Numbered from the stretch's first letter, positions 1 to 7,437 are shown. The stretch is 8,161 bases of DNA from Chitinophagaceae bacterium (GCA_016786965.1 JAEUVL010000969.1:1-8161); one strand, 5' to 3'. Notes: generated by a model from the letters alone, not told the origin. Program-made: numbers and translations.

Positions 1-644
1 CCGCCAGGAGCTGTACTGTTAAATGCCTGGCAGAAGGAATACCTTAATTCGTCTCCATCGGCATCATCTGCGGCAAAGCTGTAGGTGAAACCATTGCCTG
101 CACATACTTCCACCAGGTCACTACCTACGAAAACAGCGCTGTTATTTTGCGGGCCACTTGAAACTGCTGCGGTACCGGGAATTTGCGCTGTATAAGTGGC
201 GCCTACATTGCCAGAGCCCGGCTCCAGGTTATTGATACCATTGATACGGTAATTGACATGACTGGCCAGCGTGTAGCCTCCCGGTGAGGCCGGCAAACCT
301 ACGCTGAGAGTATAATAGGCCACATCATAACAAACATCAGGCGGGTTGGTGATACAGGGATCATGCTCAGAGAGAAATATGTTCTCCGTTGATGATATCG
401 TTACAGAATAATCATTAATACGGGCCAGGTTAGTATTGTCAAAAATAGAGATGATGATAGGGTTGGGAAAAGCCCGGCCGCTGCCGCAGCGCTGGATCAG
501 CTTGAGGGTAATGTTATACTGAAAATTAGCCCCGCTCATCCCGTTGAAAGTGTAATACATTTCCCCTCCCGTAATATGGCTGGCCGATGCGGTGGAAGTG
601 AAACCCGCAAGGGCAATGAAAATATAAAGCAGTCTTTTTTTCAA
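1..644 (-). CDS. Secreted surface protein, SHITGGEMYY family (partial, C-terminus outside window)
   Basis: An open frame runs without a stop from a TTG at 644-642 to the left edge, giving 214 codons of what is probably a much larger protein. The first 21 residues (LKKRLLYIFIALAGF then STASA) form a good signal peptide with cleavage before S22. The mature protein starts SHITGGEMYYTF, a hallmark I recognise from large Bacteroidota surface proteins often annotated as PKD-domain or gliding-motility-associated C-terminal-domain proteins. Further family-like features are a Cys-containing segment (C97, C105), a 'LPASPGGYTL' stretch near 117-126, 'NNSAVFVG' near 167-174 and 'DADGDELRYSFC' near 194-205, which resembles a beta-sandwich repeat. 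In this family the missing C-terminus usually carries a type IX secretion sorting domain, but that cannot be seen here. No in-frame ATG lies between the upstream region and the signal peptide, so TTG is chosen as the start. Likely role: cell-surface or adhesin-like protein; the exact function is unknown. Confidence 0.85.
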   Translation of the reverse strand, partial: MKKRLLYIFIALAGFTSTASASHITGGEMYYTFNGMSGANFQYNITLKLIQRCGSGRAFPNPIIISIFDNTNLARINDYSVTISSTENIFLSEHDPCITNPPDVCYDVAYYTLSVGLPASPGGYTLASHVNYRINGINNLEPGSGNVGATYTAQIPGTAAVSSGPQNNSAVFVGSDLVEVCAGNGFTYSFAADDADGDELRYSFCQAFNSTAPG

Positions 645-659
645 TTTGGAAGGTGTGTA

Positions 660-693
660 TAAAGATACGGGAATAAATACGCAGTAGAAACAA
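660..693 (-). promoter_or_regulatory. Putative promoter of the 644 surface-protein gene
   Basis: On the minus strand TATCTTTA (667-660) matches the Bacteroidota -7 consensus TAnnTTTG except for the last base. A TTG lies 23 bp upstream (693-691), at the upper end of the spacing described for the -33 element. The box ends 15 bp before the TTG start codon, so the leader would be very short. No Shine-Dalgarno sequence is present, as is usual in this phylum. This is a consensus match only. Confidence 0.4.
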
Positions 694-771
694 GGCAGAC
701 CTGGTATCTACAGCCTGCAACCCATCTGGCTGTTTCATAATCTTCTACCTGCCTGTATGGCCTTAAATATT

Positions 772-779
772 TATTTTTA
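772..779 (+). promoter_or_regulatory. Possible -7 box for the 796 gene
   Basis: TATTTTTA matches TAnnTTTG in all but the last position and ends 16 bp before the ATG at 796, a spacing similar to the boxes before other genes in this window. No TTG is visible at the expected upstream distance, and the region is AT-rich, so a chance match is quite possible. Confidence 0.25.
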
Positions 780-795
780 GACCTAAATCTTTTGT

Positions 796-1311
796 ATGAA
801 ATACCTGCTGATGGCCTTTCTGTTGTTTTCGTTGGTGGATAATAGCCGGGCACAGGATACGACTGCGGCCAATTGCAAACTGATAAAAGAAACAGACCCC
901 TATACCAAGGAAACGAAGCTTTCCACGGGCTTTATCTTCCTGGATGGCGGTTCAGTGACCATCGACGCAGACAGTAAGGAGATCATCGTATTGTTTTCCC
1001 TGGATGGCGCTGAAAAATGTTTTGATAATAATTCCACTGCAGAAGTATATTTTGAGGGTTTGAAATCAAAAACGCTGAGCCGCAACCAGGGCACCATGAA
1101 CTGTGAGGGGCTTTTCCAATTCGTTTTCAGAAATAGTCGGAGCAATCCCACAACGTTGTTACAACGAATCATGACCAAAAAGATCACCCACATCATTTTT
1201 ACGGGTAATAGTAAAAAGCCGGTAACGGTGACGGTGGGCCCTGCCGAACAGGAGGCTATCATGGCGCAGGCCACCTGCCTGGTGAATGATGGCAGAGGTT
1301 TGATAAAATAG
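796..1311 (+). CDS. Small secreted protein of unknown function
   Basis: This is a 171-residue protein that I do not recognise as any named family. Residues 1-20 form a signal peptide (MKYLLMAFLLFSLVDNSRAQ), with likely cleavage around A19 or Q20. The mature part is about 150 residues, predicted mostly beta from alternating hydrophobic stretches (for example SVTIDADSKEIIVLFSL, THIIFTG, PVTVTVG). It has four cysteines, C27, C75, C103 and C161, which could form two disulfide bonds after export. There is no lipobox cysteine, no transmembrane segment after the signal peptide and no visible type IX sorting domain, so it is probably periplasmic or released. The ATG at 796 is chosen because the signal peptide begins right there. 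The gene is divergent from the surface-protein gene at 644 and convergent with the LytTR regulator, with 7 bp between the stop codons. It therefore stands alone in its own transcript. Its function cannot be inferred from context. Confidence 0.8.
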   Translation: MKYLLMAFLLFSLVDNSRAQDTTAANCKLIKETDPYTKETKLSTGFIFLDGGSVTIDADSKEIIVLFSLDGAEKCFDNNSTAEVYFEGLKSKTLSRNQGTMNCEGLFQFVFRNSRSNPTTLLQRIMTKKITHIIFTGNSKKPVTVTVGPAEQEAIMAQATCLVNDGRGLIK

Positions 1312-1318
1312 GGTTGAG

Positions 1319-2065
1319 TTATTTCCCCGACAGTGAATGTTGCAGAAATTCTTTTTTTCTCCTGGCCACTTCCACTTTAGAACCATCGCTCATCAGGAGG
1401 ATACCCTGGCGGTCATAGGCTTCTATATGGTCAGGGTTCACCAGGTGCGATTTATGCACCCGCAGGAACCGGTGCCCCTGTAACATCTCATCATATTCTT
1501 TTAATGTTTTGGCAGATACAAATAGTTTATTGTCTTTTAAGAAAATGTGAGTGTAATTGCTTTCTGCCTGCAGGCGGATGATCTCATCCAGTTGCACATA
1601 TTTTACTTCGGTGGCATCTGCCAGGGCGAGTTTAAATTTTTCCCTGTTTCCCTGTGAGATATTCTGGATAAAATTCCGGAAAAGTATTTGTCCGGCGGGT
1701 GCATAGATCCGTTTGGCTTTATAGCGTTCTACTGCTTTCTTCAGTTCAGCTTCATCCACAGGCTTTAGTAAATAATCCAGGGCGCTGAAACGGATAGCCT
1801 GTATGGCGAATTCATTATAAGCAGTAGTGAAGATCACTTCGAAGTTCCAGTTGTCGATGGTGGTCAGCAGATCGAAACCACTCTGGTGCGGCATCTGTAT
1901 GTCCAGGAAAACAATATCCGGCTGGAAAGAATGGATAATATTGATCGCATCGGGAACACTCCGGGCTGTACGGACAGCTGTTATGTCGGGACAATACTGG
2001 CCCAGTAACCATTGCAGCAGGTCAATCGACGACTGCTCATCATCTACTATCAGTGCTTTTATCAT
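1319..2065 (-). CDS. LytTR-family two-component response regulator
   Basis: This is a 248-residue cytoplasmic transcription regulator. Residues 1-120 are a receiver domain with the acidic pair D8/D9 (VDDE), phospho-acceptor D55 in FLDIQMP, the switch threonine T81 in FTTAY and K101 in LLKP, so all catalytic residues are intact. A linker leads to a LytTR DNA-binding domain at about 145-246, with the typical AESNYTHIFL, FLRVHKSHLVN and DGSKVEVARRKK stretches. The length is normal for the family. The ATG at 2065 overlaps the TGA of the kinase gene upstream as ATGA, implying translational coupling and making the kinase the obvious cognate partner. The family binds pairs of short direct repeats in promoters. 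Targets here are not known; the neighbouring fibre-like gene is a reasonable candidate. No clear terminator was found in the 7 bp between its stop and the convergent gene at 1311. Confidence 0.96.
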   Translation of the reverse strand: MIKALIVDDEQSSIDLLQWLLGQYCPDITAVRTARSVPDAINIIHSFQPDIVFLDIQMPHQSGFDLLTTIDNWNFEVIFTTAYNEFAIQAIRFSALDYLLKPVDEAELKKAVERYKAKRIYAPAGQILFRNFIQNISQGNREKFKLALADATEVKYVQLDEIIRLQAESNYTHIFLKDNKLFVSAKTLKEYDEMLQGHRFLRVHKSHLVNPDHIEAYDRQGILLMSDGSKVEVARRKKEFLQHSLSGK

Positions 2066-5000
2066 GTTTCTTCCGGATTATAGTAAGGAATAGTGATAAT
2101 GACCCTGGTTCCTGCAGGTTCATTACCAGAGGTATAAAGGTCTTTCATTTCCACACTGGCTGGTTTGCCGGTCTTTTGCTGAAGCAATTGTAATCTCTCC
2201 CTGATGATACTTATCCCTTTGCTTTCATGCACCATCGAACTGATCTTATTTTGCTGAATAGCTGCCGACCGCTCTCTGCCCACGCCATTGTCCTCTATTA
2301 CACAAGTAAGGTATTCTTCTGCCGTGCTGCTAAAAAAGATTGATAGTTTCTTTTCTCCTTCTTTGTGCAGGAGGCCATGCCAGATGGCATTTTCAGCAAA
2401 GGGCTGTACCATGAGAGAAGGCACCAGCACTTCATCATGCAAAAGGTTTTCATCTGCTTTTATTTCCCAGGAGAAAGACTGGTCAAACCGCAGCGACTCC
2501 AGTTCGATATACATGTTGAGTATCTTCAACTCTTCATCCAGCGGGATGAAATTCTTTTCTGCAAAATTCAATAAAGAACGCAGGAAGTTAGAAAAGACAG
2601 TGAGGTATTTATAAGCCCTGGTGGTTTGCTGCGAAACAATAAGGTGCTGGATAGCACTCAGAGAATTAAAGAGAAAATGCGGGTTCATCTGCAGACGCAG
2701 GTTCATGAATTTTGACTCCGCCATTTTTACATTCAGCTCCATCAGTTCGAACTGGCTCTTCTTCATGGCTTCCATAGCAAGTGCCCTTGAAATTTTAGTT
2801 GAACAAAGCGATGCAATGGTTTGCAGGGCCTGTAAGTGTTGTTTTGTGAAAAAATGTTTTTTGCTATTCTCTGAATCGATGATGCCGATTACTTTTTCTT
2901 CATGGATTATTGGTACAGTGATTTCGGAAAGGCGGTTCTCATCATCTACGATGTAACGACTGTCTTTGGTAGTATCATTCACAATAAGGGCCTTGCCGGT
3001 TTGTACCACATGGCCTACAATGCCTTTCCCAAATGGTATTTCAATCGGATTGGCGATCTCAAATGGTTTGGGGCTTTTGGGGCCGTAGGCAGCTTTCTGG
3101 ACCAATGTCTTCTTTTCTTCATCTGCGAGGTAAATCACACAATCTTCAAAGCCTAGCCGTGAAATGCAATTGCGGGAAATATCCCAAAGGATATCCTCCA
3201 CGGAAGAATGTTCGTAAGAAGAATTGGCAAAATATTCTATAGTTGTATTGATCTCCCTGATCTTTTTCCTTTTTTTATAAAATCGGTAAACGGCTGCCAG
3301 TATTGCTGCCGTTAGTAAAAGACAAAGCAATCTGAACCATGTTTGCTGCCACCATGGTTTGTTTACTATAAAGGAAACAGGGAAAGAAGACTCCTGCCAC
3401 TGCAAACCGTCCGTGGACGCTTTTATTTTAAAATCGTATGAGCCGGGCGGAAGTTTTGAATAGGATGCCTGTCCGTTAATAGATGGAATGCGCCACTCTT
3501 CATCATAACCACTAAGCAAATATCGCATCTGGATCTTCTTTCCGCCGCTTAACTCGCCTGAGGAAAAATAAAAAGTGAACACAGACGTATTGAAAGGGAA
3601 ACGTAATGAGGCAGGCTGTGTAAAATAATGAGTGCTGTCAGATGTTTGTAAACTGTACACCACCGGTTTCAATGGCGAAGATGATATATTAATTGTTTGT
3701 GGATGAAACCAAACAAGCCCCTTGTCGGTTCCCCAGAACATTTCTCCTGATCTGCTTTTATAGGCACAACGCATACGAAAACCTGAGTGATTAAACCCGT
3801 TGCCTTCTTCGAAAACAGTAAATGTTTTGGTGGCAGGGTGAAATCGGAGCACACAGTTAAGGTTGCCAATCCACATAAAGCCATTTGCATCTTTCAAAAT
3901 GCCTTCGCAGCGGTCATTTCGCAAGCCGTTGCCACGGCTGTAGTTCGTGATTGAATTGTCAGGGTGGATCACAGAAAGCCCCCCTGCAGTACCTGCATAC
4001 ATATTGCCGTCATTATCCTGTTCTATAGCATCAATGCGGTTGTTGATCAATCCGTTCTTCAGGTGAAAATGTTGCTCCTGTTTGAATTGAGAATTATACC
4101 GGAAAATACCGGTCTCTGTTCCTATCCACATTTTCTTATCCCGGTCAGTAAATAAGGAAAGGCTGGCGCCTTTATGTACCAATGTTGGGATGTAGCCTTT
4201 TTCCTTTTTTGAATAAAGGATGGTGCCACCGAGTGTTGCCACCCATATATTTCCGTTGTGGTCTTTAACTATTGAGTTGATCCAATTGAAGGCAACAGAG
4301 TCTTTACTATTATTATGGAACACCTGCTTTATGTTCATATCCCTGTCCATAAGTACTACACCGTAACGTGTAGTACCCACCCACATCAATCCGTTTTCAT
4401 CTTCAAAAACATACCGTATAGTTTCACGGCCGCTTATGTTTTGCCCGTTTATTACTAGCGGTACATAGGTGGCTGTTTCTTTATTCCTGTTCCAGCGAAT
4501 GAGCCTGTCCTGTCCACCAAGCCACAACAAACTGTCGCCAGATTCACATACCCATTGAATATATCCATCGAATACCTCCCCTTTTTCATTTGTGAAATAG
4601 GGTCGTGAAGAGGCAATTACCTGTTTGTTATTATAATAATGAAGGCCTGATGTTTGTGTAGTAACAAATAAGTAGCCGCTTGTGTCGTATGTTATATTAT
4701 AGGTATTGTTACCGCCTATACTTCTTGCATCCAGCGGATCGTGCCGGTAGTTTCTTAAACTGAGTGTGGCGAGATTGAGATAGTACAGACCCGAGAAACG
4801 GGAGGTAATGATAAAGTTATTTTCATCAATCCTTGTCATTTTACGTAGATCACCTTCAATAGGTTTGCCGTACTGGTCTTTTAAATTGGGGTAAGTCGTT
4901 ATTACTTTTCTTTGAGAGATGCTGATGCGATAAAATATATCACCCTTTGTTGTAAAGGCTAATATTTCATTTTCGTTAATCGCTACAGCATAGCCCAGGC

Positions 5001-5625
5001 CATTCAGGGGGATGCTGAGCAGCACTTTTAATGACGCATAATCCGCCACTACCAGCCTCTCTTCTCCATAGAAGAGCACTTTATCACCGATTAGTTTTTT
5101 CGCAAAGCTGTAATCGGCGGGAATTGTTCCTTTTTCAAAGAAAGAAGCTCGTTCAAAATGCTTTTTGGTCTTGTCTTTTAGGGTGTACTGCTCTTTTCCC
5201 TTTATGATGACCATGCCGCGGCTTATTGTTGAAAAGATATCTTTTATTGAGCTTTTATCAGTAGTGTCGCCTACAGTATAGAGTTGAAAATTTCTATTTT
5301 CATCCAGCATGGAAATAAATGGCGCCTGTGTACGTAGCCAAATCTGATTGTGGTGGTCAATTTCAATCCACTGGATGCTGTTGGCAAACAGCCCCGGGTC
5401 ATATTGCTTGTAAAAAGATTTAATTCTGTTCCCGTCAAAACTGCTCAATCCTTCCGAAGTGCCCACCCATAAAATGCCATCCCGGTCACGGGCTGAAGTA
5501 ATGACATTATTATCATTCAACCCTTCTGCCGTGCTTAAATGATAAAATGCAGGCGGCTGCGCCTGCATTATTCTCGTGAAGTATAAAGCGGTAAGGGTTA
5601 AAGCTATTTTACTGAGGCCTTTCAA
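2062..5625 (-). CDS. Membrane sensor histidine kinase: beta-propeller, Y_Y_Y, TM, GAF, LytS-type kinase
   Basis: This 1187-residue sensor kinase begins with a signal peptide (residues 1-22, ending MQA). The periplasmic part holds propeller repeats; nine motifs of the type NG-x-W-V/I-G-T are seen near residues 49, 93, 365, 411, 457, 497, 539, 581 and 626, while 110-350 is more diverged. A Y_Y_Y-type beta-sandwich follows (about 694-755; YLLSGYDEEWR, LPPGSYDFKIKAS). There is one transmembrane helix at about 763-780, then a GAF-like domain at about 805-948 (FGKGIVGHVVQTGKALIVND). The kinase core is of the His_kinase/LytS class: H-box LQMNPHFLFNSL with H983, N-box QPFAENAIWHG with N1079, G-box EDNGVGR at 1111-1117 and a second glycine region KGISIIRERL. 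All catalytic motifs are intact. The start is TTG at 5625; no in-frame ATG lies in the 50 bp upstream, and the next ATG (codon 20) would lose the signal peptide. The 3' end overlaps the LytTR regulator by 4 bp. The ligand is unknown. Confidence 0.95.
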   Translation of the reverse strand: MKGLSKIALTLTALYFTRIMQAQPPAFYHLSTAEGLNDNNVITSARDRDGILWVGTSEGLSSFDGNRIKSFYKQYDPGLFANSIQWIEIDHHNQIWLRTQAPFISMLDENRNFQLYTVGDTTDKSSIKDIFSTISRGMVIIKGKEQYTLKDKTKKHFERASFFEKGTIPADYSFAKKLIGDKVLFYGEERLVVADYASLKVLLSIPLNGLGYAVAINENEILAFTTKGDIFYRISISQRKVITTYPNLKDQYGKPIEGDLRKMTRIDENNFIITSRFSGLYYLNLATLSLRNYRHDPLDARSIGGNNTYNITYDTSGYLFVTTQTSGLHYYNNKQVIASSRPYFTNEKGEVFDGYIQWVCESGDSLLWLGGQDRLIRWNRNKETATYVPLVINGQNISGRETIRYVFEDENGLMWVGTTRYGVVLMDRDMNIKQVFHNNSKDSVAFNWINSIVKDHNGNIWVATLGGTILYSKKEKGYIPTLVHKGASLSLFTDRDKKMWIGTETGIFRYNSQFKQEQHFHLKNGLINNRIDAIEQDNDGNMYAGTAGGLSVIHPDNSITNYSRGNGLRNDRCEGILKDANGFMWIGNLNCVLRFHPATKTFTVFEEGNGFNHSGFRMRCAYKSRSGEMFWGTDKGLVWFHPQTINISSSPLKPVVYSLQTSDSTHYFTQPASLRFPFNTSVFTFYFSSGELSGGKKIQMRYLLSGYDEEWRIPSINGQASYSKLPPGSYDFKIKASTDGLQWQESSFPVSFIVNKPWWQQTWFRLLCLLLTAAILAAVYRFYKKRKKIREINTTIEYFANSSYEHSSVEDILWDISRNCISRLGFEDCVIYLADEEKKTLVQKAAYGPKSPKPFEIANPIEIPFGKGIVGHVVQTGKALIVNDTTKDSRYIVDDENRLSEITVPIIHEEKVIGIIDSENSKKHFFTKQHLQALQTIASLCSTKISRALAMEAMKKSQFELMELNVKMAESKFMNLRLQMNPHFLFNSLSAIQHLIVSQQTTRAYKYLTVFSNFLRSLLNFAEKNFIPLDEELKILNMYIELESLRFDQSFSWEIKADENLLHDEVLVPSLMVQPFAENAIWHGLLHKEGEKKLSIFFSSTAEEYLTCVIEDNGVGRERSAAIQQNKISSMVHESKGISIIRERLQLLQQKTGKPASVEMKDLYTSGNEPAGTRVIITIPYYNPEET
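5545..5570 (-). promoter_or_regulatory. GC-rich hairpin with T-rich tail early in the kinase gene (possible attenuator)
   Basis: On the transcribed strand AATGCAGGCG (5569-5560) pairs perfectly with CGCCTGCATT (5555-5546) around a CAGC loop. The stem is 10 bp and mostly GC, and the 3' arm runs straight into TTATCATTT. This resembles an intrinsic terminator but lies inside coding sequence, over codons 19-27 at the signal-peptide cleavage site. It could act as an attenuator or affect translation, or it may be an accident of the codons for MQAQPPAF. Confidence 0.3.
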
Positions 5626-5645
5626 TCTTGCTGTTTTGTTATGAA

Positions 5646-5653
5646 GTAAAATA
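5646..5653 (-). promoter_or_regulatory. Possible -7 box for the sensor-kinase gene
   Basis: TATTTTAC on the minus strand lies 20 bp before the TTG start at 5625, in the 50-bp gap after the fibre-like gene. It is a partial match to TAnnTTTG, with no TTG at the -33 distance. The kinase could have its own promoter here or be read through from the gene upstream; the sequence does not decide. Confidence 0.2.
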
Positions 5654-5675
5654 CTCCATTTTTTGAAAAGGCGGA

Positions 5676-7205
5676 TTACTGTTTTTCTTCCACTTTCTTT
5701 TTTAATGCATCTATCTGTTCCTGTTGTTGCAGGATGTATAAGGTAAGTTCTTCTACTTTTTCAATCAGTTTTTTTGTTATTTCGACCATTCGGATGCCGG
5801 TTTTTTCCATTTCTTTAGCAGAGGGTACATTGGGCAGGTGTTTATTGGCTTCAATAAAAGATTTTACCTCAGCCAGGCTTTTTAATTTATAATCCTTTTC
5901 AAAAACATAATCGGGCCAGCTCCCGCTATCCTGCATGGTAAGATCTTCACACATAATATCTCCATCAACAGATAGCTTATACCCTGTTGCAGGATTGACT
6001 GTTCCTATTGATGTTCGACCTAATGGATTTACAACCAGCCCAAAAGTGTTATTGGACGCTGAAATTATTGTCCTGCCAGATGTCGTTAAATTTTTTACCT
6101 GGAAATCAATATCGGTTGCACTTGTATAGTCATAACCGGTAATTATTCCGACTGGGTTGGAATTTTGCTTGAATTCTATATCAGGAAACTCTGTTTCAAA
6201 ATTTGAAGGGTTCTTGTTTATCGTCAGCATGGATGTAGGTGTTATTGTACCTATGCCCACCGAGTCACCTAAGTATGATTTCCCAATTACCCTGAGCCCA
6301 TTTGCCGGAGGCGTTTGCAATCCTCCAATAGCTATACCTCCGTTTGATGCAGCAATAAACCTAGAAGTTCCGTTTATCTGTATTCGGAGGGCGGGGTCGG
6401 TTGCTGATGTGCTGTTGATATGGAGTTTGGAATTAGGCGCTGCAGTACCCAGCCCGAGATAACCATCATCAGTAAGTCGCATTTTTTCCGCCTCAAGTGT
6501 ACTGAAGATAATATTGCTTCCTGTATTGGCGGCATTGGTACCGAGTATAAGATCATTAGTGCTTAATCTTACAAAGCCTTTATCAACATCGCCGTTTCTT
6601 AATTGAAATAAAGGATTCGATCCATTTAAAGTTAAAGCGGCCGTGCCCGTACTGGTTCCAATTCCAACCAGGCCATTTTCATCAATTCTCATCCTGTCAA
6701 CCGCTTTGGTATTAAAAATGATATTGCCGGTTGTGTTATTTACATAGGTACCAAGCTTCATGTCTGTGCCATTTACCTGTAAATATCCTCTGGCAGTGCC
6801 ACTGTTCATAAACTGTATGGCTGCATTGGTGGCATTAATGGAAAGTTTCTCGCCGGGAGTATTCGTGCCGATACCTACATTACCATTGTTGGTATTATAA
6901 ATATTGGAACCATTCAGTTCCCATCTTTTGTCAAGATCAATTAGCATTTCCCGCCAACCGCCCATTACATCACCACGATAGACCCAAAAACTGTAAGTAT
7001 CGGAATCAAAAACGGTGAGGCCGATGGAAGGGCCTGCAATGGAAGTTCTCTGCAGGGAGGTAAGCCTTGGTATCAGAAGGCCTTTACTGTTGCTTGTAAT
7101 ATCCAGTATGGCGTTGGTATCTGGAGTGTTCGTACCTATGCCAACACTCTGCCCCAACATCATAACAGGAAGAAGTAAAACAAGAAAGCTTAATAGTTTT
7201 TTCAT
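5676..7205 (-). CDS. Secreted fibre-like repeat protein with C-terminal coiled coil
   Basis: This 509-residue secreted protein has a signal peptide at 1-19 (MKKLLSFLVLLLPVMMLGQ). The mature N-terminus SVGIGTNTPDTNAILDI, followed by SKGLLIPRLTSLQR and VYRGDVMGGWREM, is typical of Bacteroidota proteins often annotated as hypothetical or tail-fibre-like. The G-I-G-T-x-x-P motif or a variant recurs near residues 21, 110, 180, 250, 316 and 399. Between 110 and 250 the repeats are exactly 70 residues apart, each containing a 'LGT...NIIF.T...MR' block. The C-terminus (about 433-508; DYVFEKDYKLKSLAEVKSFI, KHLPNVPSAKEMEKTG, then a heptad-rich helix with QQQEQIDALKKKVEEK) is a conserved ending for such proteins and probably a coiled coil that multimerises. 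I see no S74 autoprotease serine-aspartate signature and no type IX sorting domain. Likely role: elongated extracellular fibre or adhesin; this is inferred from architecture, not shown. The gene lies 50 bp upstream of the kinase on the same strand. Confidence 0.88.
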   Translation of the reverse strand: MKKLLSFLVLLLPVMMLGQSVGIGTNTPDTNAILDITSNSKGLLIPRLTSLQRTSIAGPSIGLTVFDSDTYSFWVYRGDVMGGWREMLIDLDKRWELNGSNIYNTNNGNVGIGTNTPGEKLSINATNAAIQFMNSGTARGYLQVNGTDMKLGTYVNNTTGNIIFNTKAVDRMRIDENGLVGIGTSTGTAALTLNGSNPLFQLRNGDVDKGFVRLSTNDLILGTNAANTGSNIIFSTLEAEKMRLTDDGYLGLGTAAPNSKLHINSTSATDPALRIQINGTSRFIAASNGGIAIGGLQTPPANGLRVIGKSYLGDSVGIGTITPTSMLTINKNPSNFETEFPDIEFKQNSNPVGIITGYDYTSATDIDFQVKNLTTSGRTIISASNNTFGLVVNPLGRTSIGTVNPATGYKLSVDGDIMCEDLTMQDSGSWPDYVFEKDYKLKSLAEVKSFIEANKHLPNVPSAKEMEKTGIRMVEITKKLIEKVEELTLYILQQQEQIDALKKKVEEKQ

Positions 7206-7223
7206 TGTGTTTGATTTATACTG

Positions 7224-7231
7224 CCAAGATA
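7224..7231 (-). promoter_or_regulatory. Possible -7 box for the fibre-like gene
   Basis: TATCTTGG on the minus strand matches TAnnTTTG with one mismatch and ends 18 bp before the ATG at 7205. There is no convincing TTG at the -33 distance, so an activator may be needed or the match is fortuitous. If used, it would drive the fibre-like gene and possibly the kinase and regulator downstream. Confidence 0.35.
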
Positions 7232-7267
7232 GAGTAGGGCAGGGCCACGGACCATGCCCGGATTAGT

Positions 7268-7312
7268 CTGCGGTATGATCGTTTTAGTTTTCGGCTGCGG
7301 TATGCCGAAAAC
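7268..7312. repeat. 10-bp direct repeat overlapping a 9-bp perfect inverted repeat, possible operator
   Basis: CTGCGGTATG occurs at 7268-7277 and again at 7295-7304, 27 bp apart start to start. The second copy forms most of the loop of a perfect hairpin, GTTTTCGGC (7287-7295) with GCCGAAAAC (7304-7312). No T-run follows on either strand, so it is not a typical terminator. It sits in the divergent intergenic region between the fibre-like gene and the gene at 7468, upstream of both, which suits a regulator-binding site. Which regulator would bind is unknown. Confidence 0.45.
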
Positions 7313-7437
7313 ACTTAGAGGGTATTGAATAAATTGCTGATAAATGAATAATACACGGGTAGGGAGGGGCTTACTACAAAAAGAGCGGTTAAATTTATGC
7401 TGTTAATAATCCGACGCTGCGTTGAAAGGCAGTTCCG

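Noticed and set aside
710..733. 6-bp inverted repeat ACAGCC (710-715) / GGCTGT (728-733) in the divergent region before 796
   Set aside because: The stem is short with a 12-nt loop and no T-run; expected by chance in a region of this size.
526..738. Minus-strand 70-residue open frame across the start of the surface-protein gene
   Set aside because: It is out of frame with the clear signal peptide and family motifs of the 644 gene and has no protein-like features of its own.
787..794. ATCTTTTG just before the ATG at 796 as a -7 promoter box
   Set aside because: It would place transcription start inside the coding sequence; the box at 772-779 is better placed.
900..1274. Minus-strand 124-residue open frame opposite the secreted protein
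   Set aside because: It is antisense to a gene with a convincing signal peptide and shows no recognisable motif; a shadow frame.
5676..7205. Fibre-like protein as part of a prophage
   Set aside because: It has its own signal peptide and no phage structural, packaging or lysis genes nearby; this protein type is widespread in Bacteroidota chromosomes.
7237..7259. Inverted repeat GGGCA (7237-7241) / TGCCC (7255-7259) upstream of the fibre-like gene
   Set aside because: Only 5 bp with a 13-nt loop; too weak to support.
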